64,000 nucleotides of DNA from Chelativorans salis (GCF_025336525.1 NZ_JAOCZP010000002.1:372001-436000), one strand, 5' to 3'. Positions 44,366-54,138 are shown, counted from the stretch's first letter. Numbers and translations are program-made. The notes: generated from the letters alone by a model not told the origin.

Positions 44366-44889
44366 TGCGATCGCCTTCGCCACGGCTCAACTGGGCGTAC
44401 ACCGCGGTTCTCCTCGCGCCCGCCTTGCTTGTCGGATGCAGCGAGAGCGAAGCGCCGGACGACGAGCTCAACCCCGTGCGAGCCCATGAGCCCCCCCGGA
44501 TAGCGCCGGCGGGGGAAGCGCTTTCTGGCGCGCATATCCCGACCCTCGACCCGGCGACGATGAGCGATGCGGAGATCTGGAAGGCCATTGGGCGGGGGGC
44601 GCATTGCATCTTCCGCTACACCAGCTCCGGCAAGCCGGTGCTTGCCGTGAAGGCGTTGCCGGGCGGCGGCGCCGAGGGCGTGGTGAAACTCAATGGCTCC
44701 CTCGTGCTGCTGCGCTCGGCTTCATCAAGCAGCGAGCTTGTGCTCGCCGCAGACGAGGTTCGCATGTCGCTTGCTACGGAGGGGGGAGGCGCGACCGCCG
44801 ACCAGAGCCAGGAAGAGGCGACGTCGGTTTTTGAGGTGGGCGACAGGCTGAAGGTGGGCTATCGCGGTTATTATCGGTGCGTCGACTGA
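44365..44889 (+). CDS. uncharacterised lipoprotein
   Basis: 174 aa. Signal with lipobox LLVGC (Cys 25) points to a lipoprotein. The mature part includes LDPATMSDAEIWKAIGRGAH, CIFRYTSSGKPVLAVKALPG and VVKLNGSLVLLRSA, and ends in YRGYYRCVD. I do not recognise a function. Its start overlaps the DUF305 stop, so the two are translated together, and it may sit with the cytochrome in the envelope. Confidence 0.78.
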   Translation: MRSPSPRLNWAYTAVLLAPALLVGCSESEAPDDELNPVRAHEPPRIAPAGEALSGAHIPTLDPATMSDAEIWKAIGRGAHCIFRYTSSGKPVLAVKALPGGGAEGVVKLNGSLVLLRSASSSSELVLAADEVRMSLATEGGGATADQSQEEATSVFEVGDRLKVGYRGYYRCVD

Positions 44890-44941
44890 GGTCGATTTTT
44901 CCGAGCTTGCCGCCGTCTGTTCAGTCGCTACAGTGGTGCAC

Positions 44942-45103
44942 ATGAAAGATCGGTCCTCATCCATGGCCTGGGGCATTGCGATCGGCGTGGGCGTAGGTGC
45001 AGCCCTTGGCGCTGCCATGGACAATGTCGCGATGTGGATCGCCATCGGCATCGCCGTAGGCGCCGGCATAGGCGCGGCTAACCGTGCCAAGAGGGGCGGT
45101 TAG
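44942..45103 (+). CDS. 53-aa glycine-zipper membrane protein
   Basis: 53 aa. Almost the whole chain is hydrophobic with Gly and Ala at regular steps: MAWGIAIGVGVGAALGAAMD, then MWIAIGIAVGAGIGAAN, and a basic end (RAKRGG). It fits a two-helix hairpin with glycine-zipper packing. Similar short Gly-rich proteins occur in many bacteria without known function. The SD is not clear, so the start could also be the Met at codon 8. Confidence 0.65.
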   Translation: MKDRSSSMAWGIAIGVGVGAALGAAMDNVAMWIAIGIAVGAGIGAANRAKRGG

Positions 45104-45175
45104 GCGGGCGAGCAAGTTTTCCGGTGCGATCAGCTGCGGAAAGGGACAAGTGCCTCGGTGTTGACCGGAGCCGAA

Positions 45176-46825
45176 CTACCGCCCCTCCCTGATCTCCGTC
45201 AGCGTCCGCGTCGGCGTGATCGCCTCCGGGTCGAGCTTCACCTCGATGATCGCCGGCTTGCCGCTTTCCCGCGCCCGCTCGAAGGCGCCGGCGAACTCCT
45301 CCGTCTTCTCCACCGTCTCGCCATGCCCGCCATAGGCGCGGGCCAGCGCGGCGAAGTCGGGGTTTTGCAGGTCCGTGGCGGAGACGCGGCCGGGGTAGTG
45401 GCGTTCCTGGTGCATGCGGATGGTCCCAAAGGTGCCGTTGTTGACGACGACGACGATGATGCGCAGGCCGTATTGCACGGCGGTGGCGAATTCCTGGCCG
45501 TTCATGAGGAAGCAGCCGTCGCCGGCGAAGGCGATCACCTCACGGTCGGGGAACAGGTCCTTGGCGGCCACCGCCGCAGGCGTGCCGTAGCCCATGGAGC
45601 CGGAGGTGGGAGCGCCCTGGGTGGCGAAGCGGCGGAAGCGGTGGAAGCGGTGGAGCCAGGTGGCGTAGTTGCCGGCGCCGTTGGTCAGGATGGCATCGTC
45701 GGGCAGGTTTTCTTCAAGCCACGCCATGATGGGGCCCATCTTCACCGGGCCGGGGCCGGTTTCGGGCGGGGTGGACCAGGCAAGGTAGGCGCCGTGCAGG
45801 CGTTCGGTCTCCTCCGCCCAGTCCGGCAGGGCTTCCGGTTTCATCTCGGCAAAGGCGGCGACGAAGGCTGAAGGCGTGGCGTTGATGGCGAGCGCGGGGC
45901 GGTAGACGCGGCCGAGCTCGTTCGCATCCGCATGCACGTGGACGAGCGTCTGGTCGGGGTAGGGGCTTTTCAGCAGCGTGTAGTCGGAGGATGGCATCTC
46001 GCCCAGCCGGCTGCCGAGGAGGAGGACGAGGTCAGCATTCTTGATGGCATCGGCGAGCTGCGGGTTGGGCCCGATGCCGACATCGCCCGCGTAGCAGGGG
46101 TGCAGATGGTCGAAGAGCATCTGCCGGCGAAAGGAGCACCCGACGGGCAGCGCCCAGCGCTCGGCCGATTTCTGGAAGGAGGAGATTGCCGCCTCGTCCC
46201 AGCGCGTGCCGCCGAGGATGACGAAGGGGCGCTTCGCATTGATGAGAAGCTCGGCGAGCTTTTCCATCTCATGATGGCCGGGGCGGGTCTCGACCGGGGT
46301 GCAGGGCAGAGCTGCGGAGGCCTCCACCTCGCTCGTCAGCATGTCCTCCGGCAGCGACACCACCACCGGACCGGGGCGGCCGGAGGTGGCGACCGCAAAG
46401 GCGCGGGTGAGAAGCTCGGGGATGCGGGCGGCATCGTCGATCTCGACCACCCATTTGGCGATCCCGCCGTAGAAGGCCTTGTAGTCCACTTCCTGAAAGG
46501 CCTCGCGCTCCTTGATGCCGCGCGCCACCTGGCCGATGAAGAGGATCATCGGCACCGAATCCTGCATGGCGATGTGAACGCCGGCAGACGCGTTGGTGGC
46601 GCCGGGGCCGCGGGTGACGAAGCAGATGCCGGGTCGGCCGGTAAGCCGGCCGTGGCAATCGGCCATCATGGCCGCGCCGCCCTCCTGGCGGCAGACGATG
46701 GTGCGGATAGTCGATTCGTAAAGCGCGTCGAGGACCGCGAGGTAGCTTTCGCCCGGCACGCAATAAAGCCGGTCAACACCGTTTGCCTCAAGCGCCTCGA
46801 CGATAAGCTCACCGCCCGTCTTCAT
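45176..46825 (-). CDS. thiamine pyrophosphate-dependent enzyme (acetolactate synthase-like)
   Basis: 549 aa with the three domains of the family: N-terminal pyrimidine-binding (VDRLYCVPGESYLAVLDAL, catalytic Glu in CRQEGGAAMMA), central, and C-terminal PP domain (GDGCFLMN...VVNNGTFG). Members include acetolactate synthases, sulphoacetaldehyde and other decarboxylases; I cannot fix the substrate. It overlaps the CoA-transferase gene upstream (ATGA at 46822-46825), so the two act in one pathway. Confidence 0.83.
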   Translation of the reverse strand: MKTGGELIVEALEANGVDRLYCVPGESYLAVLDALYESTIRTIVCRQEGGAAMMADCHGRLTGRPGICFVTRGPGATNASAGVHIAMQDSVPMILFIGQVARGIKEREAFQEVDYKAFYGGIAKWVVEIDDAARIPELLTRAFAVATSGRPGPVVVSLPEDMLTSEVEASAALPCTPVETRPGHHEMEKLAELLINAKRPFVILGGTRWDEAAISSFQKSAERWALPVGCSFRRQMLFDHLHPCYAGDVGIGPNPQLADAIKNADLVLLLGSRLGEMPSSDYTLLKSPYPDQTLVHVHADANELGRVYRPALAINATPSAFVAAFAEMKPEALPDWAEETERLHGAYLAWSTPPETGPGPVKMGPIMAWLEENLPDDAILTNGAGNYATWLHRFHRFRRFATQGAPTSGSMGYGTPAAVAAKDLFPDREVIAFAGDGCFLMNGQEFATAVQYGLRIIVVVVNNGTFGTIRMHQERHYPGRVSATDLQNPDFAALARAYGGHGETVEKTEEFAGAFERARESGKPAIIEVKLDPEAITPTRTLTEIREGR

Positions 46826-47997
46826 GATTTTCTCTCTTCCAGTTCGCGCAGGATCTCTTGCGTGTGCTCGCCCAGCCGGGGGGAAGGCCGCGTATAGGAC
46901 AGCGGCGTTGCCGACAGGCGCATTGGCGCGCGCACCGAGGGCAAAGTATTGCCGTGGCCGTCGTCAAGCTCGATGCGCATGCCGCGGGCGACGGTCTGCG
47001 GGTCGGCGAACATCTCCTCGATCGTATTGATCGGGCTTGCGGGCACGCCGGCCGCATCGAGTTTCTCCAACAGCGCGTCGCGGGGGAAGGTCTTCAGCTT
47101 CGGCGTTATCTCGCCGCGCAGGCGTTCACGGTTGGCGACGCGCGCGGCGTTGGTCGAAAAATCCGCATCGCCAGCCAGATGTTCCGCGCCGATGACCCTG
47201 CAGAAGCGAGCGAATTGGGCGTCGTTGCCGACGGCCAGGACAAAATGGCCGTCCGCCACCTCGAAGACTTCATAGGGGCAGATGTTCGGGTGGGCGTTGC
47301 CCATGCGGGTCGGTGCATTGCCGGAGACAAGGTAGTTCAGGTTCTGGTTGGCGAGCACGGAGATCTGTGCGTCGAAGAGCGCCATGTCGATGAACTGGCC
47401 TTCGCCCGTGCTCTCGGCGTGGCGCAGCGCTGCCTGGATGGCGATGACGGCATAGAGGCCGGTGAAGATGTCGGAGACGGCTACTCCCACTTTCTGCGGT
47501 TCCCCGCCGGCCGGGCCGGTGATCGACATCAGCCCGGACATGCCCTGGATGATGAAGTCGTAGCCGGCGCGTGGCGCATAGGGCCCGTCCTGGCCGAAGC
47601 CGGTGATGGAGCAGTAGACGAGGCGCGGGTTGAGCGCCTTCAGGCTCTCGTAGTCGAGGCCGTATTTCTTCAGCCCGCCGAGCTTGAAATTCTCGATGAG
47701 CACATCGGCCGAGGCGATGAGCTCCAGAAGCGCGGTGCGGTCGCCCTCTTGTGCGAAATCGAGCGCGATGGAGCGCTTTCCCCGGTTGGTGGCGTGGTAG
47801 TAGGCGGCCGAAAGGTTTGTCCCGTCCTCGGCCGTCACGAAAGGCGGCCCCCAGCGGCGCGTGTCGTCTCCGCCGTCGGGGTTTTCCACCTTGATAACGT
47901 CGGCGCCGAGATCGGCGAGCAGTTGCCCGGCCCAGGGGCCGGCAAGGATACGCGCCAGTTCGACGACGCGGATGCCTTTGAGCGGGGGGGCGGCCAT
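46822..47997 (-). CDS. class III (CaiB/BaiF) CoA-transferase
   Basis: 391 aa. Typical family blocks: GPWAGQLLADLGADVIKVE, LDFAQEGDRTALLELIASAD, RLVYCSITGFGQDGPYA and VGVAVSDIFTGLYA. Moves CoA from a thioester to a free acid. The acid is unknown. ATG at 47997; the frame runs on to 48048 without a better SD. Coupled to the TPP enzyme downstream. Confidence 0.87.
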   Translation of the reverse strand: MAAPPLKGIRVVELARILAGPWAGQLLADLGADVIKVENPDGGDDTRRWGPPFVTAEDGTNLSAAYYHATNRGKRSIALDFAQEGDRTALLELIASADVLIENFKLGGLKKYGLDYESLKALNPRLVYCSITGFGQDGPYAPRAGYDFIIQGMSGLMSITGPAGGEPQKVGVAVSDIFTGLYAVIAIQAALRHAESTGEGQFIDMALFDAQISVLANQNLNYLVSGNAPTRMGNAHPNICPYEVFEVADGHFVLAVGNDAQFARFCRVIGAEHLAGDADFSTNAARVANRERLRGEITPKLKTFPRDALLEKLDAAGVPASPINTIEEMFADPQTVARGMRIELDDGHGNTLPSVRAPMRLSATPLSYTRPSPRLGEHTQEILRELEERKS

Positions 47998-48178
47998 GAA
48001 AGGTGGATGCTCCTGTGACGACGATCGGTGCCTAGCAGAACTTGCCACGCCCTGTCACTGCCTGTCGCAAAGTGCCTCTTTTCCGGTAGCATTTTGCAAT
48101 CTTGATGGCGGACCGGGGAAACATGACGCCTCCAAGTGCGTTCGATAGGGGAAGGCAACGTTTACCCTGGAGGAAGCC

Positions 48179-48610
48179 ATGCAGGTGCAGGAGTTCATGA
48201 GCACGTCCGTCGACATCATCGATCCGAATGCCACCATTCGCGAGGCGGCGCGCAAGATGCGGGCGGATAATGTCGGGGCGCTGCCGGTCGGCGAGAACGA
48301 CCGGCTGATCGGCATGGTGACGGACCGCGACATCACCGTTCGCGCCGTGGCCGAGGAGCGGCCGGCCGGTAACACGACCGTGCGCGAGGTGATGTCGGAC
48401 AAGGTCGCCTATTGCTACGAGGATGACGGCACCGAGCGCGCGGCCGACATTATGGCCAAGCATCAGGTGCGGCGGTTGCCGGTGATCAACCGGGACAAGC
48501 GGCTTGTTGGCATGGTGGCGCTGGCCGATCTAGCTCGTGGTGACGTCGAGGCCGCCGAGCACGCGCTCGAAGACGTGTCGGAGCCGAGCGATGATCCGCG
48601 GCGTATGTAG
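48179..48610 (+). CDS. CBS-domain pair protein
   Basis: 143 aa, two CBS motifs (MSTSVDIIDPNATIREAARK, GMVTDRDITVRAV; VSDKVAYC-like second unit ending GMVALADLAR). Such stand-alone pairs bind adenine nucleotides and sense energy charge; the partner is unknown. Good GGAGGAAG upstream. Single gene, divergent from the CoA-transferase. Confidence 0.88.
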   Translation: MQVQEFMSTSVDIIDPNATIREAARKMRADNVGALPVGENDRLIGMVTDRDITVRAVAEERPAGNTTVREVMSDKVAYCYEDDGTERAADIMAKHQVRRLPVINRDKRLVGMVALADLARGDVEAAEHALEDVSEPSDDPRRM

Positions 48611-48656
48611 GGTCGCCTCCACGGTGGATTGATGCGGGGCGCGTTCGGGCGCCGTC

Positions 48657-49589
48657 TCAGGCGCCCGCGAGCGCGCCCGTGGCCCATTGTGCGAAATCAC
48701 CCATGATGACCTCTCGATTCAACTCGTTCAGGGATTCGTGCCGGATTTCCGGGTAAATTATTGTTTCCAGATTCGAAAAGCCCTCCCGGCGAAGACGCGC
48801 CTCGAGCCGACGCACGGTTTCACCGCCCTTGGTCGAAGGGTCGGCGCCGCCGCCGACGAGTTGGACGGGTAAACCCTTTGGCACTGCGGAGAAGTCGCCG
48901 CCGGCGATCATGAGATTGAAGTCGAAGACGGCGCGCCACATGGCAACGGTGGGGAGCCAGCCGCAGAGGGGGTCGGCAATGCATTTTTCCACCTCTTCGG
49001 CGTCCCGCGACAGCCAGTCGAAGGGCGTGCGGGCATCGGGGATTGCCGTTATCCACGCCTGGAAAGTGAGGCGCGGAATCAGCTGCGAAGGAACGTCGGA
49101 ACCGAGGCGGAAGCGCTCCCAGGCGAGCACCGCCTTGGCCGCACGCGCCTCTAGCCGGTTTGCCAGCGGCGCGTTCCACAGTGCTGCGGCACGGACGCGG
49201 GAGGCGTGGCGCATCAGGAAGGCGAGGGCGATCATGGCCCCCATGGAGTGGCCGAAGAGGATGACCGGCAGACCCGGATGATCGGTGGCGATTCGCTCGT
49301 GCACGGCCAGCACGTCGGCAATCACATTCTCCGCAGCCGGTTCTTGGCCGAAGGTGCCGAGCGGCGCGTCCGGCGCCTTGGTATGGCCGTGGCCGCGGTG
49401 GTCATGCGCGTAGATGTGAAAGCCGTGCGCTGCCAGGAAATCAGCGAAGCGCGCATAGCGGGCGGCATGCTCGGCCAGACCGTGATTGATCTGCACGACA
49501 CCCTTAGCCGGCGGGTTGCAGTGCCTGATATAAAGGTTGAGCACGGCGCCGGACGGTGCGGCAAGCTCGCGTTGATCATCGAACGGCAT
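48657..49589 (-). CDS. alpha/beta hydrolase (monoacylglycerol lipase-like)
   Basis: 310 aa. The nucleophile elbow GHSMGAM (Ser about residue 114), the oxyanion region QINHGLAEHAARYARFADFL and the late His in PEIRHESLNE are as in lysophospholipase/monoacylglycerol lipases. Cytosolic. Substrate not certain. Confidence 0.85.
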   Translation of the reverse strand: MPFDDQRELAAPSGAVLNLYIRHCNPPAKGVVQINHGLAEHAARYARFADFLAAHGFHIYAHDHRGHGHTKAPDAPLGTFGQEPAAENVIADVLAVHERIATDHPGLPVILFGHSMGAMIALAFLMRHASRVRAAALWNAPLANRLEARAAKAVLAWERFRLGSDVPSQLIPRLTFQAWITAIPDARTPFDWLSRDAEEVEKCIADPLCGWLPTVAMWRAVFDFNLMIAGGDFSAVPKGLPVQLVGGGADPSTKGGETVRRLEARLRREGFSNLETIIYPEIRHESLNELNREVIMGDFAQWATGALAGA

Positions 49590-49692
49590 AGCCCCTCCCG
49601 CCGCAAGGCCGGCTCAAATCTTCGTTGAAAATAGGCGCGTATCCGTTTTTCGTTCAAGCCGGAGGAGTTCAGAGCGCCGGCCCGGCGCGCCG

Positions 49693-50379
49693 TTAGAATG
49701 TTTCGACCCAGGGCCTGACCTCGATCTCCCACGACCACGCGCTGCGATCCTGTTCCAGAAGCTGCATGTATGTCTCGGCGATCGCGTCGGGGTCGAGCAT
49801 CGAGTCCGGCCGGTCGGGCGGCTCCGTCCGGCCGGGATTGCGGATCGCCCCGTCGACCACGACGTGACCTATGTGCACACCTTTCGGATGCAGTTCGCGG
49901 GCGAGCGACTGTGCGAGACCGCGCAGCGCGAACTTTCCCATGGCAAAGGAGGCCGATTGGGGGAAACCCTTCACGCCGGCCGAGGCGCCCGTGAAGAAGA
50001 TCGCGCCGTGCCCGCGCGGCAGCATGCGCCTTGCCGCCTGCTGCGCGACAAGAAATGCACCGAAGGCGGTGACTTGAAGTCCCGTTTGCACCGCGTCGGG
50101 GTCGATCTCGATGAACGGACCGCGGGCGCGCGCGGACGGGTTGTAGATGGCGATCTCCAGCGCTTCGCCCATTTCGTCCACCTGCTCAAAGAGGGCAGCG
50201 ACGTCGTCTTTTTGGGAGGCGTCGCAGGCAACCGTGACGGCTTTGGTCTCGGCAGCCAGCCCGCCCAGCTTCGCGATGTTGCGCGCCGCAAACACGAGGC
50301 GATAGCCGCGCGCTGCGAGTTTTCTGGCGAGCGAGGCCGAGAGGCCGTCTCCCACGCCGACGATCAGAGCGACTGACAT
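49693..50379 (-). CDS. short-chain dehydrogenase/reductase
   Basis: 228 aa. The nucleotide site is [16 protein letters not shown] (GxGxGxG variant), and NPSARARG replaces the common NNAG. The active-site Tyr of YxxxK is replaced: the stretch [20 protein letters not shown] has Phe-Ala-Met-Gly-Lys, so this branch (as in other glucose 1-dehydrogenase-like proteins of this type) may work differently or not as a classical SDR. ATG at 50379 with AAGGAGGA eight bases upstream. Confidence 0.82.
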   Translation of the reverse strand: MSVALIVGVGDGLSASLARKLAARGYRLVFAARNIAKLGGLAAETKAVTVACDASQKDDVAALFEQVDEMGEALEIAIYNPSARARGPFIEIDPDAVQTGLQVTAFGAFLVAQQAARRMLPRGHGAIFFTGASAGVKGFPQSASFAMGKFALRGLAQSLARELHPKGVHIGHVVVDGAIRNPGRTEPPDRPDSMLDPDAIAETYMQLLEQDRSAWSWEIEVRPWVETF

Positions 50380-50541
50380 GGACAATTCCTCCTTTGCAAA
50401 GCTTTAGCGAGACGGGGCGCGGCTGGTCTGAAGCGAGCACCGGCGTTTCGCGCAGACAATCAGGGCATTGCGGGGCGAAGCCCTTTGGCCTACATACGCC
50501 ACGGCTTTCCCCGATCCTGCAAACGGAGTGCGACGCGCCCC

Positions 50542-52191
50542 ATGGCACGCCAATTCATCTACCACATGGCCGGCCTCAACAAGGCCTTTGGAGCCAAGAA
50601 GGTTCTCGAAAACATCCACCTTTCCTTCTACCCCGATGCCAAGATCGGCATTCTGGGGCCGAACGGCGCCGGCAAGTCGACCGTGCTGAGGATCATGGCC
50701 GGCCTCGACAAGGAGTTTACCGGTGAGGCGTGGCTGGCCGAGGGGGCGACCTCGGGCTACCTGCCGCAGGAGCCGCAGCTCGACCCGGCGCTCGACGTGA
50801 TGGGCAACGTCATGGAAGGCGTGGCGGCCAAAAAGGCCATCCTCGACCGCTACAACGAACTGATGATGAACTACTCCGATGAGACGGCGGACGAGGCGGC
50901 GGAGCTCCAAGATAAGATCGACAGCCAGAACCTGTGGGACCTGGATTCCCAGGTCGAGATGGCGATGGAAGCGCTGCGCTGCCCGCCGGGCGATGCGGAG
51001 GTGACGAAGCTTTCGGGCGGCGAGAAGCGGCGCGTGGCGCTGTGCCAGCTTCTCTTGCGCCAGCCGGACCTGCTTCTCCTCGACGAGCCGACCAACCACC
51101 TGGACGCCGAGACGACGGCGTGGCTCGAAAAGCATCTTCGGGAATATCCGGGTGCCGTCCTCATCATCACCCACGATCGTTACTTCCTCGACAATGTGAC
51201 GGGCTGGATCCTCGAGCTCGACCGCGGGCGTGGCATTCCCTACGAGGGCAACTACACCGCCTATCTGGAAGCCAAGGCCAAGCGCATGCAGCAGGAGGGC
51301 CGCGAGGAGGCCACCCGCCTCAAGGCGCTGTCGCGCGAGCGCGAGTGGATAGCCGCCAGCCCCAAGGCGCGGCAGGCCAAGTCGAAGGCGCGCATCAGGG
51401 CCTATGACGAACTGGTGCAGGCGGCCTCCGAGCGGCGGCCGGGCGATGCGCAGATCATCATCCCGGCCGGTGAGCGGCTGGGCAATCAGGTGATCGAGGC
51501 CGAGGGGCTTTCCAAGGCGTATGGCGATCGTCTTCTGATCGACGATCTCTCATTCAAGCTGCCGCCCGGCGGCATCGTCGGGGTGATCGGCCCCAACGGC
51601 GCCGGCAAGACGACGCTGTTCCGCATGCTGACGGGCCAGGAGGGGCCCGACGGCGGCGAAATCCGCATCGGCGATACGGTCAAGCTCGGCTATGTCGACC
51701 AGAGCCGCGACACGCTCAATCCTGAAAAGACCGTCTGGGAGGAAATCTCCGGCGGCAACGACATCATCAAGCTGGGCCGGCACGAGGTGAACAGCAGAGC
51801 CTACTGCTCCTCGTTCAACTTCAAGGGCGGCGACCAGCAGCAGAAGGTGGGCACGCTTTCCGGCGGCCAGAGGAACCGCGTGCACATGGCGAAGCTGCTC
51901 AAAGAGGGCGGCAACGTCATCCTGCTCGACGAACCCACCAATGATCTCGACACCGAGACGCTGGCGGCTCTCGAGGATGCGCTCGAAAACTTCGCCGGCT
52001 GCGCCGTCATCATCTCGCACGACCGCATGTTCCTCGACCGTCTGGCAACCCACATCCTGGCCTTCGAGGGAGACAGCCACGTGGAATGGTTCGAGGGCAA
52101 TTTTGAGGACTACGAAGCCGACAAGGTGCGCCGGCTGGGGCCGGAGAGCGTCAATCCAAGAAGGGTGACGTATAAGCCGCTGACGCGGTGA
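50542..52191 (+). CDS. ettA: energy-dependent translational throttle protein EttA (ABC-F)
   Basis: 549 aa, no membrane segments. Two ATPase units: Walker [10 protein letters not shown] (~39) and GPNGAGKTT (~350), signatures LSGGEKRR (~157) and LSGGQRNR (~438), with the charged linker between ([20 protein letters not shown]). EttA binds the ribosomal E site and couples translation to ATP level. Start at 50542, giving MARQFIYHM as in the family; the frame is open to 50485. Followed by a terminator. Confidence 0.92.
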   Translation: MARQFIYHMAGLNKAFGAKKVLENIHLSFYPDAKIGILGPNGAGKSTVLRIMAGLDKEFTGEAWLAEGATSGYLPQEPQLDPALDVMGNVMEGVAAKKAILDRYNELMMNYSDETADEAAELQDKIDSQNLWDLDSQVEMAMEALRCPPGDAEVTKLSGGEKRRVALCQLLLRQPDLLLLDEPTNHLDAETTAWLEKHLREYPGAVLIITHDRYFLDNVTGWILELDRGRGIPYEGNYTAYLEAKAKRMQQEGREEATRLKALSREREWIAASPKARQAKSKARIRAYDELVQAASERRPGDAQIIIPAGERLGNQVIEAEGLSKAYGDRLLIDDLSFKLPPGGIVGVIGPNGAGKTTLFRMLTGQEGPDGGEIRIGDTVKLGYVDQSRDTLNPEKTVWEEISGGNDIIKLGRHEVNSRAYCSSFNFKGGDQQQKVGTLSGGQRNRVHMAKLLKEGGNVILLDEPTNDLDTETLAALEDALENFAGCAVIISHDRMFLDRLATHILAFEGDSHVEWFEGNFEDYEADKVRRLGPESVNPRRVTYKPLTR

Positions 52192-52198
52192 GGACGAC

Positions 52199-52225
52199 GG
52201 GGGCGGACAGGCATCCGCCCCCTTT
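52199..52225 (+). terminator. rho-independent terminator after ettA
   Basis: A perfect 9-bp stem GGGGGCGGA/TCCGCCCCC with a six-base loop, followed by TTTC, seven bases after the ettA stop. Confidence 0.75.
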
Positions 52226-52369
52226 CAACGGTATACGGTCAGAAATACGCCGCATTCGCATTCCCTTAGTTATTTGATCATAGTATCGGTTGTCCTGGGA
52301 GGGAGCGGGGACTGCCGCCTTGTCGGCGCGCGCGCGTGAAGGCACAACGCAAGAAGGCAGGCCGAACCT

Positions 52370-53554
52370 ATGCTACGGCGGACGAGCGAGCGCGAGGCGA
52401 CGGAATTCGCGGTGATGGCGGCACGCAAGGCATTCAGCCGCGTGGCGATCGGCGGCATCGGCGTTGAAATCCCTCCAGCCTCCATCTCCAACGAAGAGCT
52501 TGTCCACACCTACAACATCTGGGTGGAGATGGAGAACGCCAAGCGGGCGAGGCGCGGCGAGGCGCCGCTGCCGCCCTCGGATGCCGACTTCATCGTCCAG
52601 GCCTCGGGCATCCGCCGCCGCCACGTTTACGAGCGCGAGGGCATTCTTGATCCAAATCGCATGGCGCCGCACATTGCCGCACGCGGCGACGACGAATTGT
52701 CGGTGATGGCGGAGTTCGGCCTGGCGGCGGCGAAAAAGGCGCTCGCCCACGCCCAGGTGGCGCCGCGCGACGTCGATCTCGTCATCTGTTCGGCCGCGCA
52801 CCATCAGCGGCCCTATCCGGCGGTCGCCATCGAGATCCAGCAGGCGCTGGGGACGCAAGGCGCGGCCTTCGACATGGGGCTCGGCTGCTCTTCGGCGCTG
52901 GCCGGGCTGCATGTGGCGACGAACCTGGTGCGCACCGGCGCGCACAGACGGGTGCTGGTCGTCACGCCGGAGCTGATCACCGGGCTTTTGAACTTCCGGG
53001 ACCGGCAGACCCACTTCATCTTCGGCGACGCCTCCGTGGCCGTACTTGTCGAGGGCATGGAGGAGGGCGAGGACCGGCCGGGACGCTTCGAGATTGTCGA
53101 TACGCGCAGCTGGACCCAGTTCTCCAACAACATCCGCACCAATTTCGGCTTCCTTGCCCGTCTCTCGCAGGGCAACCCTTCCGTGCTCGACATGGAAGGC
53201 AACATGATCAAGCAGGTGGGCAACAAGGTCTTCAAGGAAGTGACGGTGGCCGGCCACCAGTTCATCGTCGACTTCCTGGCTGAGCACGGCCACACCCCGC
53301 GCACGATCCGTCGCTTCTGGCTGCACCAGGCCAACGCCCGCATGAACGCCATGATCCTGAAACTCGCCTTCGGAAAGGAGGTGGGGCAGGACGTGGCTCC
53401 AACCGTGCTCGAACGTCTCGGCAATACGGCCGCCGCCGGCGCCATCGTGGCGCTCAAGGAGAACCACGAGGACATGCACCCCGGAGACTTCGGCCTGCTC
53501 TGCGCCTTCGGGGCGGGCTATTCCATCGGCGGGGCGCTTCTTAGGATGATGTGA
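52370..53554 (+). CDS. beta-ketoacyl-ACP synthase III-like protein
   Basis: 394 aa. The thiolase-fold triad is present: Cys 173 in GLGCSSALAG, His ~320 in HQANAR, Asn ~352 in GNTAAAG. It is longer than FabH (about 320) and belongs to a rhizobial side branch; it may use a longer starter. Two starts are possible (52370, or Met 16). Likely cytosolic, in fatty acid or a special lipid pathway. Confidence 0.87.
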   Translation: MLRRTSEREATEFAVMAARKAFSRVAIGGIGVEIPPASISNEELVHTYNIWVEMENAKRARRGEAPLPPSDADFIVQASGIRRRHVYEREGILDPNRMAPHIAARGDDELSVMAEFGLAAAKKALAHAQVAPRDVDLVICSAAHHQRPYPAVAIEIQQALGTQGAAFDMGLGCSSALAGLHVATNLVRTGAHRRVLVVTPELITGLLNFRDRQTHFIFGDASVAVLVEGMEEGEDRPGRFEIVDTRSWTQFSNNIRTNFGFLARLSQGNPSVLDMEGNMIKQVGNKVFKEVTVAGHQFIVDFLAEHGHTPRTIRRFWLHQANARMNAMILKLAFGKEVGQDVAPTVLERLGNTAAAGAIVALKENHEDMHPGDFGLLCAFGAGYSIGGALLRMM

Positions 53555-53560
53555 ACCGCC

Positions 53561-53774
53561 TTAGGCAACAGCGCGCAAGTCGAAATCCGCGTGGATGACC
53601 TCGTAGGGCACTTCCACCTCGCTCGTTGTCATAACAGACGATGCGTTTTCCGTTGGCTGTACTTATAGCGGTGTTGGCTTCCGAGACCTGGAATAGGAAC
53701 TTCCCATATAACCATCTCAACGATCGAGCCATCGGATAGGTATCCTTCGACTCATGCACCAACCTCGCCCTCAT
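53561..53774 (-). pseudogene. decayed TumE/DUF6516-type toxin gene
   Basis: Pieces of one TumE-like protein lie in three frames: MRARLVHESKDTYP (frame 1, to about 53733), then DGSIVEMVIWEVPIPG and SQHRYKYS (shifted by one base at 53733-53735), then NGKRIVCYDNERG (back in the first frame, about 53654-53617), then VEVPYE and ADFDLRAVA to a TAA at 53561. The order matches family members I remember (M+ARL, G-IVEM-IW-VP, H-YKYS, GKR-V-YDN, E-PY-F). A single missing C in a Pro codon explains the first shift. No antitoxin is seen. Not functional. Confidence 0.7.
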
Positions 53775-53790
53775 GTTGGCCTATGTGCCA

Positions 53791-54138
53791 TCATTTGGCT
53801 TCGTTGTCATTCATGCCAACGGCTTCACTCTCACCCTCCTCCGCATCGAGCAGCCGTGTCGCCCGCCAGCCCGTCAGCATGTCGTTGATCTGGTCGACCA
53901 CGAAGAAGCGCGCCGCGTCGCGGTCGTAGCCCTCGGCCAGAAGGTCGTCGTAGTCGCTGTGCTCGTGGCGCACATGGGTGACCGTTGCCAGCCATACGGC
54001 GATCGAAGGCGGCAGGGTGCGCAGCTTTCGGTCGTTGGCGAGCGCGCGGATTTTCTCCGTGTCGGAATAGGGCGCCAGGGGCAGGAGCGCCGTGAGCGCC
54101 TTGTTTACCGCGCGCTGGCGGGCGGTCGAGACCTTCAT
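53791..54138 (-). CDS. DUF2293-domain protein
   Basis: 115 aa. The KVSTARQRAVNKALTALLPL start and the block LPPSIAVWLATVTHVRHEHS, then YDDLLAEGYDRDAARFFVVD, are characteristic of DUF2293, a small family of unknown function. AGGAAG lies before the ATG at 54138. It lies just upstream of the toxin remnant on the same strand. Confidence 0.78.
   Translation of the reverse strand: MKVSTARQRAVNKALTALLPLAPYSDTEKIRALANDRKLRTLPPSIAVWLATVTHVRHEHSDYDDLLAEGYDRDAARFFVVDQINDMLTGWRATRLLDAEEGESEAVGMNDNEAK

Noticed and set aside
45176-47997. Oxalate degradation pair (frc/oxc)
   Set aside because: The TPP enzyme lacks the opening and motifs I expect of oxalyl-CoA decarboxylase and looks like the acetolactate-synthase branch.
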